This document shows, piece after piece, positions 13,603 through 20,800 of a DNA stretch of 20,873 nt. Location of the stretch: NCBI GenBank assembly GCA_037133095.1, contig JBAXOT010000029.1:1-20873 (forward strand), in the 5' to 3' direction. Source of the DNA: CAIMZW01 sp037133095. Lineage in GTDB: Bacteria > Actinomycetota > Actinomycetes > Nanopelagicales > Nanopelagicaceae. Positions within the stretch are counted from its first letter, which is position 1. The number at the start of each line of letters is the position of its first letter. The notes below the pieces were generated by a model. That model saw only the letters and a list, made by a program, of their open reading frames with translations. It did not search any database and was not told the DNA's origin. Both the position numbers and the translations under genes were made by a program.

Positions 13603-15093
13603 ATGCTGGAAATTCCTCGGTTGACGCTTTCAAGTGCTCCCCCTTCCGCCATGCTTCTTCCGCAAGGGGCGCCGACTGCTGGAATTGTTCACCTCGGTTT
13701 AGGCAACTTTCATCGCGCTCACTTCGCCATCTATACAGCGAAGGCAGTAAGAAGTGAACCTGGGGATTGGGGCATCGTCGGGTTTTCCTTTCGCAACCCG
13801 ACTATTAGCGGCGCGATGAATGAGCAAGACAATCTCTATGCTGTTATTGATATTTCTCCTACTTCGAACGAAGCACTAATTCCGGCTATTCATACAGAAG
13901 TTTTCGCCGGATTAGATAAGAGCCAACGAATCATCGAATTAATCGCGGATCCTAAAATCAAAATTGTGTCGCTCACAATCACGGAATCTGGATACCAAAT
14001 TTCCCAAGCAACCAACGGGCTCAATTTTTCTCATCCCGATGTTGTGTCCGATGTCAGCCTTGATAATTCTCCAAAAACCGCAATCGGGCTCATAGTTCGC
14101 GGTCTTCTTCGGCGCCTTAAGGAAAGCGGTGGGCCAATCACAATTCTGAGCTGTGACAACCTCTCCCACAACGGGGACGTGACCAAACGACTCATCCAAG
14201 ATTTTATTTCTCAGCTACCCGTTGAGAAAGCCCGGTTGTTAGAGCCATACCTGGAATCATCAGTTACTTTTCCAAATTCGATGGTGGATCGAATTGTTCC
14301 AGGTACGACAGATCTTCATGTCGAGATGGTTGAAAAGGTACTTGGGATACGCGATGAAGTTCCGGTTGCTGCCGAGCCTTTCGCTATGTGGGTGCTGGAA
14401 GACAATTTTGCTGGCGGACGTCCCAAGTGGGAGAGCGCAGGTGCAATATTTACTAATGAGGTAAGTGAATACGAGACGCTGAAGTTGAGACTCCTTAATG
14501 GAACTCACTCTCTGTTGGCGTACTTAGGAGCCCTGGCCGGAAAAGAGACCATTCCGGAATCACGCTTTCATGAGTCAATTGCGGCAGCGGCTAGAAAATT
14601 AATCTTCAACGAATATCTTCCAACACTTGACCTGCCTCATGGGTTAGATGTTTTGCACTATATCGATCAACTATTTTCTCGCTGGTCAAATACCGTATTA
14701 GGAGATAAAACCAGCAGAGTCGGTTCTGATGGCTCGACAAAGTTGCCACAGCGGATTACTGAACCGGTGCTATTTCATTGCCGAAACGGTGAGCCACCGA
14801 AACTAATTGCGCTCACCGTGGCCTCCTATTTGGCTTGTATCGCTCCGTTGCACGATTTTGCTCCCGGAATATATGCCGACCAAATGAAAGACTCAGCCAG
14901 GGAGAGTCTTCAGTCACTTGCACGTTCATCACACTCCACGGCTGATTTTGTGGCGCAAGTTTTTACCCAATCAGGGATATTCGGACCCGAACTAGGCGAG
15001 CTTGATATGTTCATCGCCCTTGTTACGAAATATCTCGAAGAGATCTCTCTTGAAGGGATCGAAAATGCCATTGAACTCGCACTCCAGGATTAA
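13603..15093 (+). CDS. Mannitol dehydrogenase-family oxidoreductase (fructuronate reductase/UxuB-like)
   Basis: A 496-residue long-chain polyol dehydrogenase. GIVHLGLGNFHRAH (27-40) is the NAD-binding start. TITESGY (125-131), SCDNLSHNG (183-191) and FPNSMVDRIVP (223-233) are family blocks. KLRLLNGTH (294-302) holds the catalytic Lys294, Asn299 and His302. The family includes mannitol 2-dehydrogenase, D-arabinitol dehydrogenase and the fructuronate (UxuB) and tagaturonate (UxaB) reductases. The length suits either branch. The start at ATG 13603 follows AGGAG by 10 nt; an out-of-frame ATG five bases earlier stops quickly. Facing a gulonate/idonate-type dehydrogenase, reduction of a 5-keto sugar acid such as D-fructuronate is a sensible guess. 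A polyol substrate remains equally allowed by the sequence. Confidence 0.9.
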   Translation: MLEIPRLTLSSAPPSAMLLPQGAPTAGIVHLGLGNFHRAHFAIYTAKAVRSEPGDWGIVGFSFRNPTISGAMNEQDNLYAVIDISPTSNEALIPAIHTEVFAGLDKSQRIIELIADPKIKIVSLTITESGYQISQATNGLNFSHPDVVSDVSLDNSPKTAIGLIVRGLLRRLKESGGPITILSCDNLSHNGDVTKRLIQDFISQLPVEKARLLEPYLESSVTFPNSMVDRIVPGTTDLHVEMVEKVLGIRDEVPVAAEPFAMWVLEDNFAGGRPKWESAGAIFTNEVSEYETLKLRLLNGTHSLLAYLGALAGKETIPESRFHESIAAAARKLIFNEYLPTLDLPHGLDVLHYIDQLFSRWSNTVLGDKTSRVGSDGSTKLPQRITEPVLFHCRNGEPPKLIALTVASYLACIAPLHDFAPGIYADQMKDSARESLQSLARSSHSTADFVAQVFTQSGIFGPELGELDMFIALVTKYLEEISLEGIENAIELALQD

Positions 15094-15115
15094 CTTCATC
15101 TAAATCAACAATGGG

Positions 15116-16144
15116 TTAAAGAAGCGAACGAACCAGCGGAATAACTTCTGTGCCATAAAGTCCGATGGAGGTCATCAACATGCTGTGCGGCGTGGTTCCA
15201 GATGCATATTTCAGGTCAAACCTTTGGGCGCCAACTGCAGTAACTGCCCGAGCAATCTTTTTCGCGACCGTCTGTGGACTACCGACGTATAGCGAGCCAT
15301 GCGTAATTTCATTAACAAATTGCTCGGGAGTAATTTGACTCCAACCACGTTCACGGCCGATACGGGCGTGCATAGCAGCGTAGTGTGGCCAATATCCCTC
15401 AATCGCTTCTTCATCCGTAGCGGCAATATGGCCAGGTGAGTGAATGGATATTGGCAACGGCTCGCGACCAAATTCCTTGAGTGAGTCTCGATACAACTGA
15501 GCGAAGGGTGCAAAACGTTCCGGCGCACCACCAATAATTGCCAGTGCCAATTGCGCGCCAACCCGAGCCGCACGAACCACAGATTCCGGGGTTCCACCTA
15601 CTCCGACTCGAAGAGGCATGTGGCCACCTTCGGTCTTAGGGTAAACCTGCTGATTTGATAGTCCAGCACGAGTCGTGCCTGACCAGGTGACCGCCCCTTC
15701 CTTGAGAATTTCGACTAATAAATCGAGCTTCTCTTCAAAGAGGATTTCATATTTTCCTAAGTCATATCCAAAGAGCGGGAAAGATTCAATAAATGATCCG
15801 CGCCCGGCGGTAATTTCAGCGCGGCCATTGCTGAGGGCATCAACTGTGGCAAAGCGTTGATAAACCCGCACCGGATCATCACTCGATAAAACGGTTACGC
15901 CGGTACCGAGAATGATGTTATTTGTAACCGTGGCTATACCCGCGAGAACCGTATCTGGAGCGCTCACTGCAAAATCAGAACGATGGTGCTCGCCAACGTT
16001 GAAACCGTAAATTCCTAATTCGTCGGCCAATTGGGCTTGCGCCACAACATCGCGAATTACCTGTGCGGCTGAAACCGCCGAGCCATCTTCGTTGACAGTA
16101 ACATCCCCGAAAGTGTCCAAGCCAAAATTTAACTCTGTTCCCAT
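15116..16144 (-). CDS. LLM-class flavin-dependent oxidoreductase
   Basis: A 342-residue luciferase-like monooxygenase/reductase of the TIM-barrel flavin superfamily. Typical segments are DVVAQAQLADELGIYGFNVGEHHRSDF (split family signature ending in EHH), LGTGVTVLSSDDPVRVYQRFATVD, GRAEITAGRGSF, and the C-terminal GSPQTVAKKI. It resembles the subgroup with a crystal-structure relative from Agrobacterium, whose substrate is not established. FMN or F420 use cannot be told from the sequence. The ATG start lacks a strong ribosome-binding site. The gene is convergent with the mannitol dehydrogenase gene (22-bp gap, no hairpin seen) and divergent from the DUF805 gene over 42 bp. Confidence 0.88.
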   Translation of the reverse strand: MGTELNFGLDTFGDVTVNEDGSAVSAAQVIRDVVAQAQLADELGIYGFNVGEHHRSDFAVSAPDTVLAGIATVTNNIILGTGVTVLSSDDPVRVYQRFATVDALSNGRAEITAGRGSFIESFPLFGYDLGKYEILFEEKLDLLVEILKEGAVTWSGTTRAGLSNQQVYPKTEGGHMPLRVGVGGTPESVVRAARVGAQLALAIIGGAPERFAPFAQLYRDSLKEFGREPLPISIHSPGHIAATDEEAIEGYWPHYAAMHARIGRERGWSQITPEQFVNEITHGSLYVGSPQTVAKKIARAVTAVGAQRFDLKYASGTTPHSMLMTSIGLYGTEVIPLVRSLL

Positions 16145-16186
16145 TCGCTAAGGATAATGCAGTAATCTCATCAAAGGAGGTTCCCC

Positions 16187-16501
16187 ATGAACGATGCAGT
16201 TACGGCTTGCTTTCGCAAGTATGGTGATTTTCGCACCCGATCATCCCGAAAAGAGTATTGGTATTTCTATCTCTGTTTTGCAGGGTTAAGTCTGATCGCA
16301 GCTCTTGTCGGAAATGGGAAGTCATTAATGGCGTCAAACTTTATTGAGATTGTTTTCTTTGTCCCCATGATTTCTGCGGGAGTAAGAAGACTGCACGACA
16401 CGAACCGAACGGGTTGGTTTTTACTCATCCCTTTTTACAACATCTACTTGATGGCCAAGCCAGGAGACGTAGGCAGCAATCGTTTTGGTGAACCGACTTA
16501 G
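16187..16501 (+). CDS. DUF805 inner-membrane protein
   Basis: A 104-residue small membrane protein. YGDFRTRSSRKEYWYFYL (12-29) and GVRRLHDTNRTGWFLLIPF are the two diagnostic blocks of DUF805 (YhaH/YiiR type). Two or three hydrophobic segments are visible. No molecular role is established for the family. An excellent AAAGGAGG ribosome-binding site lies 6 nt before the ATG. A GATAAT at 16153-16158 could be its -10 box. Its TAG interlocks with the stop codon of the universal stress protein gene on the other strand (bases TTAG). Confidence 0.9.
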   Translation: MNDAVTACFRKYGDFRTRSSRKEYWYFYLCFAGLSLIAALVGNGKSLMASNFIEIVFFVPMISAGVRRLHDTNRTGWFLLIPFYNIYLMAKPGDVGSNRFGEPT

Positions 16502-16974
16502 GAGTTTTGCTCCGCATGGACGATAAGCACGGGGCATTTTGCTTTTGCACAGCAGTTGTCACTGACCGAACCAAGGATTAGATCAACAAAAGAGCCATGA
16601 CCGCGAGAACCTAAAACCAACATTTGAGCAGCTTTACTCGCATCTAAGAGAACTTCGCTCGCGCTTCCCTCGACCGCTGAGAGCTCGAGGTCCAGAGGGC
16701 GGTTGGTGGCGAACAACTCCTGTGCGCTGGCCTCCAAGATGCGTTTCGCGATTTCTTCCGGATTAGTGGCATCAGTAAATCCGCTCGACCCGAAACCGAC
16801 AGAAATCATCTCGGTGGCAAAATTAATGGTGTTCCACGCGCAGACCGCCTTGATGCTCATGTGGAGAGCCGATGCATGTTTTGCCGCCCAATGAAATGCA
16901 GCAATGGATGAAGGTGAGCCATCCACGCCGACCACCATCACTCCACGATAAATACTCAATTCTTCGTGACTCAT
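16498..16974 (-). CDS. Universal stress protein (UspA family, ATP-binding type)
   Basis: A single-domain UspA protein of 158 residues. VVGVDGSPSS (14-23) is the first strand and loop. GSRGHG (122-127) followed by LGSVS (134-138) completes the G-2x-G-9x-G(S/T) ATP-binding signature, so this is the nucleotide-binding type. Members help cells survive starvation, oxygen limitation or other stress by poorly defined mechanisms. I chose ATG 16974, 17 nt after the upstream gene's stop, rather than GTG 17022, which would overlap it. Gene order and spacing indicate co-transcription with the baeRF-like gene at 16992-17411. Confidence 0.92.
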   Translation of the reverse strand: MSHEELSIYRGVMVVGVDGSPSSIAAFHWAAKHASALHMSIKAVCAWNTINFATEMISVGFGSSGFTDATNPEEIAKRILEASAQELFATNRPLDLELSAVEGSASEVLLDASKAAQMLVLGSRGHGSFVDLILGSVSDNCCAKAKCPVLIVHAEQNS

Positions 16975-16991
16975 TTTAATACTCGAATCCT

Positions 16992-17411
16992 TTAGGACTG
17001 TTGTAATTCTTGAAGTTGCCACTTACGGGCGTGATCTAAGATTTGATCATTGGTCAAGTCAGCCAGATCGGCATCCAGTGCATCAACGATGCGTTTTGCT
17101 ATTTCAGGATGTTTTCGTTCAACGTACTGGCAGAACTTCAACATTGCACTTGCTTTGCCTTTGCCATGACCAAAAAGAAGTATCTCTTGGGAATCTTTTA
17201 TTGACTCGACGATATCTTCATAAAAGTCTGGGTCGTCATACATATCTTCCCGACCCGAGTAATGGGCCTCATGCCTTCGGTGGCGCAACAGATGCAATTC
17301 ACTAATGTGCACGGAGTGCGGTTGTGTGTGAGGAAGCATGCCGTGCGTCCAAATTCTTGCTTCTGCCAAACTTATAGCCACTACTCCAAGCCGTTCCGTC
17401 ATTTCAGTCAT
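16992..17411 (-). CDS. Release-factor-like (baeRF-type) 'translational machinery' protein
   Basis: A 139-residue soluble protein. The N-terminal strand LGVVAISLAEARIW (8-21) reads like the 'xxVxxxDxxxARIF' start of bacterial archaeo-eukaryotic-release-factor-like (baeRF/host-attachment) proteins. A His-rich middle (28-50) follows. The C-terminal half has EILLFGHGKGKASAM (76-90) and HPEIAKRIVDALDADLADLT (101-120) followed by ILDHARKW, matching small proteins annotated as translational machinery proteins. The start is ATG 17411, preceded by AGAAGG; a TTG at 17438 is less likely. It is upstream of and probably co-transcribed with the universal stress protein. A ribosome-linked stress role is inferred from family likeness and context; no activity can be claimed. 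Confidence 0.6.
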   Translation of the reverse strand: MTEMTERLGVVAISLAEARIWTHGMLPHTQPHSVHISELHLLRHRRHEAHYSGREDMYDDPDFYEDIVESIKDSQEILLFGHGKGKASAMLKFCQYVERKHPEIAKRIVDALDADLADLTNDQILDHARKWQLQELQQS

Positions 17412-17470
17412 TGCGCACCTTCTCCGTTTGATACCCAAGGTTTACGCCGCCGAGAGAGGCTAGTCAATGC

Positions 17471-17496
17471 CGTGAGCACGTCTGATTGCTCTCACG
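17471..17496. promoter_or_regulatory. Imperfect palindrome, possible operator
   Basis: CGTGAG (17471-17476) and CTCACG (17491-17496) form a perfect 6-bp inverted repeat around a 14-nt centre; CA/TG extends it with a 2-nt bulge. It lies in the longest intergenic gap of the window (17412-17548), between two divergent genes, with no adjacent stop codon or T-run that would make it a terminator. A regulator site is possible; nothing identifies the protein. Confidence 0.3.
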
Positions 17497-17548
17497 AGCG
17501 TATGTAATCGGTAGTAAGAGTGCTGTCCCCGCTTGTTAGGCTTGGGAT

Positions 17549-18154
17549 ATGCGAATTGTTTCTTTGGTCACTTCGCTCGACCTCCTCGCAACTCTTGCAT
17601 TTGCACTTGTTGGAGCCCGAGTGGCAGCCTCAAAGGGTCTGGATTACGGCGGCATTTTTCTGGTTGCCGGTGTATCTTCGCTGGCAGGTGGCACATTTCG
17701 AAATGTTTTCGTGGGTAAAGAACCACCGTGGATCTATCACCCGTGGCTATTTTTCTCAGTCTTGACGGCAGTCCTGGTCACTATAATCTCGAACAATGCG
17801 CGACCAATCGGCAGGTTTGTCTTAAGTCTTGACACATTTGGATTAGCGGTGGCAACTGTCGCGAGCACAAACTATGCGGTTAGCAACGGCGTAGGTGTGG
17901 TTGGGTCGATTGCACTCGGTTTAATAGGTGGCGTCACCGGAGGCTTGCTAAGAGATCTATTTTGCCAAGTTGAACCAGTCCTTCTTCATCGCGAAACAAT
18001 TGGAACTTCCGCAATCTTAGGAGCAGCTTGCTATGTTGCCCTCGAAAAAATCTCGTTACCGGAATCAGTAACTGCCCTCATGAGCGGAGTTGTTGTTGTT
18101 CTTATGAGAGAGCTCTCCATAAAGTTTGACTGGCACCTCCCCCGCCTGAAGTAA
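17549..18154 (+). CDS. TRIC/UPF0126-family membrane protein (trimeric intracellular cation channel-like, YadS type)
   Basis: A 201-residue membrane protein with about seven hydrophobic segments made of two similar halves. The first half has LDLLATLAFALVGARVAA and LAGGTFRNVFVG. The second has LDTFGLAVATVAS and IGGVTGGLLRDLF. These repeat the GG..R(D) and LD..G..AFA patterns of UPF0126 proteins. In the first GGT-RD motif Asp is replaced by Asn (RN). Prokaryotic members form trimeric cation-permeable channels; a glycine-transport role has also been proposed from gene context. The ATG start has no strong ribosome-binding site (GGGAT just before it). The TetR gene begins 8 nt after its stop, so the two probably form one unit. 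Confidence 0.87.
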   Translation: MRIVSLVTSLDLLATLAFALVGARVAASKGLDYGGIFLVAGVSSLAGGTFRNVFVGKEPPWIYHPWLFFSVLTAVLVTIISNNARPIGRFVLSLDTFGLAVATVASTNYAVSNGVGVVGSIALGLIGGVTGGLLRDLFCQVEPVLLHRETIGTSAILGAACYVALEKISLPESVTALMSGVVVVLMRELSIKFDWHLPRLK

Positions 18155-18162
18155 CATTAAGT

Positions 18163-18777
18163 ATGGTCAAACCAGGCGTTCACCCAACAAAGCAGTCTCT
18201 AATCGACGCTGTTGATCACATTCTCAATACAAAATCTCCTTTTGGGTTGACCACCGACGAAATTCTCAGCGCTGCGATGATTTCCAAGGGCTCGCTCTAT
18301 CATCATTTTGCGGACCTGCCTGAACTCATTGAGACGGCACTTATTTTTCGGTTTTCTCGTTATGTAAATGAAACCATCGAATCCTTAGCAAGAATTCTGG
18401 AGAGTTCGGCGAGCCGTGAGGAAGCACTCGCCAAGTTTGTTGAGGCAGCGAACAAGCGAGTCATGGAAGATAGTCGCGCGATTCGAATCGAACGAGTTCA
18501 CTCGCTGAGTATGGCTTTTAATGATGAACGATTTTATAAGTCTCTCGCAATTGAGCAGGATCGGCTGACTGACGAATGGGAAACCCTCTATCTTCGGGCT
18601 AAGGAATTAGGTTGGGCAAAGCCGGATTTGGATTCTCGGTCGCTTGGGGTGTTTATGCAAGCACATGTTATTGGACAGATTGTGAATGACATGTCCGCCA
18701 AGCCGATGAACCAGCAGGAGTGGACGAAATTGATTACCTATTTGTTTTCAGTGACTTTCTTTGGTGCGGAGAACTAG
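18163..18777 (+). CDS. TetR/AcrR-family transcriptional regulator
   Basis: A 204-residue regulator. Helix-turn-helix residues fall at about 28-60: GLTTDEILSAAMISKGSLYH then HFADLPELIETAL. This is the standard TetR pattern with the SKGSLYHHF recognition helix. The C-terminal domain is all-helical and divergent, as expected for ligand specificity. It lies 8 nt behind the TRIC-like gene, so it may control that gene or itself; the ligand is unknown. Only a weak ribosome-binding site is visible, which suggests coupled translation. Its TAG stop shares the palindromic bases CTAG with the stop of the convergent DUF2127 gene. Confidence 0.92.
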   Translation: MVKPGVHPTKQSLIDAVDHILNTKSPFGLTTDEILSAAMISKGSLYHHFADLPELIETALIFRFSRYVNETIESLARILESSASREEALAKFVEAANKRVMEDSRAIRIERVHSLSMAFNDERFYKSLAIEQDRLTDEWETLYLRAKELGWAKPDLDSRSLGVFMQAHVIGQIVNDMSAKPMNQQEWTKLITYLFSVTFFGAEN

Positions 18778-19520
18778 TCCTTAATAAGTTCGTATAAATA
18801 GGTGGTTTCATATTCTTCTTGCCTATAGGCGGAATGACCCCCGCGTAATCCGAATAGTCGACCTTTCCAAAGTAAATATCCGACAGCGGCAACATTGACC
18901 ACGAGTGCCATGGATTTCAATACTGTGGCTTTATGAAGTAACTCGTAAATTTCCAATGGAATGAACGCGGAGGTCGCAACGACTGTTAAGTATTCGGCCC
19001 ATCGTTTCAGCAACCAAAGTCCAACACCTTCAAAGAGTTGGACCAATCCATACGTCACCAGAGCCAAAGCAATCCAGCGATACGATGTTGGGGTCCGATG
19101 CAGGATTGATTGCAGATCTTTGAGTATTTTTGTCGCCGTCTCACTGAACCCCAGTTGCGTGACCAGTGGCTTCGAAGCATCAGATATCTTTCCAATGTAA
19201 GCAATCACGGGGTTGCTATTAACACTTAACTTTAAAGTTAGAGCCGCGAGCGTTATTAAGAGAAAGGCGCGAATTAGGCGTTCGGCGGCCAGAATTCTCA
19301 ACAAGGCCGCCCGACGACCATGAGAACCGCGAAGAACGATGGGGAAGGTCGCTAAGGGTTGAGGTGTCGTGTCATCGCTCGAAACTAAATCGCCGCAACG
19401 AAGGCACTGGACCAAGTTTGGATATGGATTTAGGACCGATTTGATTCGGTCGTCATCCGCAGGGACAAATAGAGCGTGCCCGACGCGAGAACAGATTTTA
19501 AGTTCTTGATTGCGCTTCAT
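18774..19520 (-). CDS. DUF2127 membrane protein with N-terminal Cys-His ribbon
   Basis: A 248-residue protein. Residues 1-50 contain Cys10, His15, Cys39 and Cys42 (CLRCG), a plausible zinc ribbon, then a linker and a basic stretch (LRGSHGRRAALLR) ahead of the first membrane segment (about 79-100). Residues 148-225 carry the DUF2127 core with EGVGLWLLKRWAEY and ATSAFIPLEIYEL. Four hydrophobic segments are likely. I have seen this ribbon-plus-DUF2127 layout as an actinobacterial trait; its function is unknown. The ATG lies 3 nt after the VOC-protein stop, with no ribosome-binding site, so it belongs to the same operon. Confidence 0.85.
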   Translation of the reverse strand: MKRNQELKICSRVGHALFVPADDDRIKSVLNPYPNLVQCLRCGDLVSSDDTTPQPLATFPIVLRGSHGRRAALLRILAAERLIRAFLLITLAALTLKLSVNSNPVIAYIGKISDASKPLVTQLGFSETATKILKDLQSILHRTPTSYRWIALALVTYGLVQLFEGVGLWLLKRWAEYLTVVATSAFIPLEIYELLHKATVLKSMALVVNVAAVGYLLWKGRLFGLRGGHSAYRQEEYETTYLYELIKD

Positions 19521-19523
19521 ACA

Positions 19524-19970
19524 TCAGACTACAAAATCCGACAGTTGAATTTTGCCCATATTTCGCAGGATTCCCCAGTTTTTCTGAGCCTTCTCGGGAT
19601 CAGGATTTCCTAAGTAATCACGCATCTGTATCGGGGTAATTTGCCAACTGACTCCCCATTTATCTTTACACCAGCCACACAGACCGGCTTCGCCATCTTT
19701 AGTTATTGCATCCCAAAGTCGATCAGTCTCTTCTTGTCCATCGACTTGTAATGAAAGTGAGATTGAACTATTGAAAGCCTCGCCGCCTTGAACGGACATT
19801 CCAATGAATTCATGCCCGAAAATTGTGAAATCTGCAGTGAATAATTTGTCATTCATTGAATTCTCTTCACGGATTTCAACGTCGTTAAAGATATCTTTAT
19901 AAAAAGCCAGCGCCCCTTCGAGATCATCCTGATACCAAAGGAAAGTCTTCAAGACAGATTTTTCATTCAT
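19524..19970 (-). CDS. VOC-superfamily protein, PhnB/3-demethylubiquinone-methyltransferase-like
   Basis: A 148-residue glyoxalase-fold protein. TFLWYQDDLEGALAFYKDIF (9-28) is the usual first module. FTADFTIFGHEFIGM (44-58) and the CGWCKDKWGVSWQITP segment (98-113) match the PhnB-like '3-dmu-9_3-mt' family, whose biochemical role is generally undefined. The start is ATG 19970, which overlaps the upstream hydrolase stop as ATGA; a longer reading frame to 20009 would run into the hydrolase. Co-translation with the hydrolase is likely. Cys98 and Cys101 near the active-site side are a possible point of interest. No substrate can be assigned. Confidence 0.9.
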   Translation of the reverse strand: MNEKSVLKTFLWYQDDLEGALAFYKDIFNDVEIREENSMNDKLFTADFTIFGHEFIGMSVQGGEAFNSSISLSLQVDGQEETDRLWDAITKDGEAGLCGWCKDKWGVSWQITPIQMRDYLGNPDPEKAQKNWGILRNMGKIQLSDFVV

Positions 19971-20761
19971 GGAGAAAGAATAGGGCTCTGCATTTGAAAT
20001 TCCAGCCAATCAAAAGCAACATCAGCGACCTTTTGCCAACCATCTTGGTTACAAATGAAATGTGATCGGCCCGAAAACTCGCGGAAATCCACTTCCCCTC
20101 CCTGATCTTTGTAAGCGCGGAAGTTTCGCTTTACTAAAGAGAGTGGAGTCAGATGATCTTGGTCGCCTGTCAAAAAAAATATAGGAGCATGATCTTTTCT
20201 AAAATCAATTTTAGCCTGCGAGGTCAATGTACTTCTTGGCACGTTTCGACTCTCGGGCACGACGTACTTTTCATACGCTTGGTCAGAATCCTTTCGACTC
20301 ATGGTGTTGCAAAATGTGTAGTGAAATCGCTCTTTCGTCATGATTACGGGTCGATTCCCCCTAAAGGGGTTAACGTGAGGGAAGTTCGCCCTAAAAAAGC
20401 GCGGGTCGAACGAGAATACTCCTTGTGCAGGAGCTGAACTAATGGCAACCGCAGATCGGGCAAAACCATCATTCACCAATTTCTGAACAACCAGCCCGCC
20501 AATAGAATGCCCGATGAGAAGTGGCCGCTCAGGAAGAGTCTCAATGGATTTCTTGTAGTGGTTCACGATTTGACCGAATGTAAGGCGACCGAGTTCAGCC
20601 TCAATATTGTTACGAAGTTGCTCCGGAGAGCCCTCATGAAACGGCCAAGAGATCGCAGACGCAGAGAAACCCCGATCCGCGGCTCGTGCGATCCACGGGC
20701 CCCAACTTGCTTCGTTCATGTACATCCCATGGATGAAGATCAAAGGGAACTTTTTCGCCAC
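19967..20761 (-). CDS. Alpha/beta hydrolase
   Basis: A 264-residue enzyme with a complete catalytic set. The oxyanion segment is HGMY (11-14). The nucleophile elbow GHSIGG (84-89) contains Ser86. The acid is probably Asp202 in TGDQDHLTP, and the base His234 in RSHF. The lid insertion (about 120-180) is long. Family members are esterases, lipases or C-C hydrolases; specificity cannot be read here. The start is GTG 20761, supported by GAGGAG 5 nt upstream. It begins 39 nt after the partial epimerase gene and heads a coupled group with the VOC and DUF2127 genes. No signal peptide is seen, so it should be cytoplasmic. Confidence 0.92.
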   Translation of the reverse strand: MAKKFPLIFIHGMYMNEASWGPWIARAADRGFSASAISWPFHEGSPEQLRNNIEAELGRLTFGQIVNHYKKSIETLPERPLLIGHSIGGLVVQKLVNDGFARSAVAISSAPAQGVFSFDPRFFRANFPHVNPFRGNRPVIMTKERFHYTFCNTMSRKDSDQAYEKYVVPESRNVPRSTLTSQAKIDFRKDHAPIFFLTGDQDHLTPLSLVKRNFRAYKDQGGEVDFREFSGRSHFICNQDGWQKVADVAFDWLEFQMQSPILSP

Positions 20762-20800
20762 TACAACTCCTCACACTTGGTTGTAAATCGTTGGATCCGA

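Noticed and set aside
15094..15115. Terminator between the convergent mannitol dehydrogenase and LLM oxidoreductase genes
   Set aside because: The 22-bp gap has no inverted repeat or T-run.
16689..16709. A fourth lookalike of the operator (GGTCCAGAGGGCGGTTGG)
   Set aside because: The half-site spacing is wrong (two extra bases), and it lies inside the universal stress protein coding sequence at a place explained by the protein.
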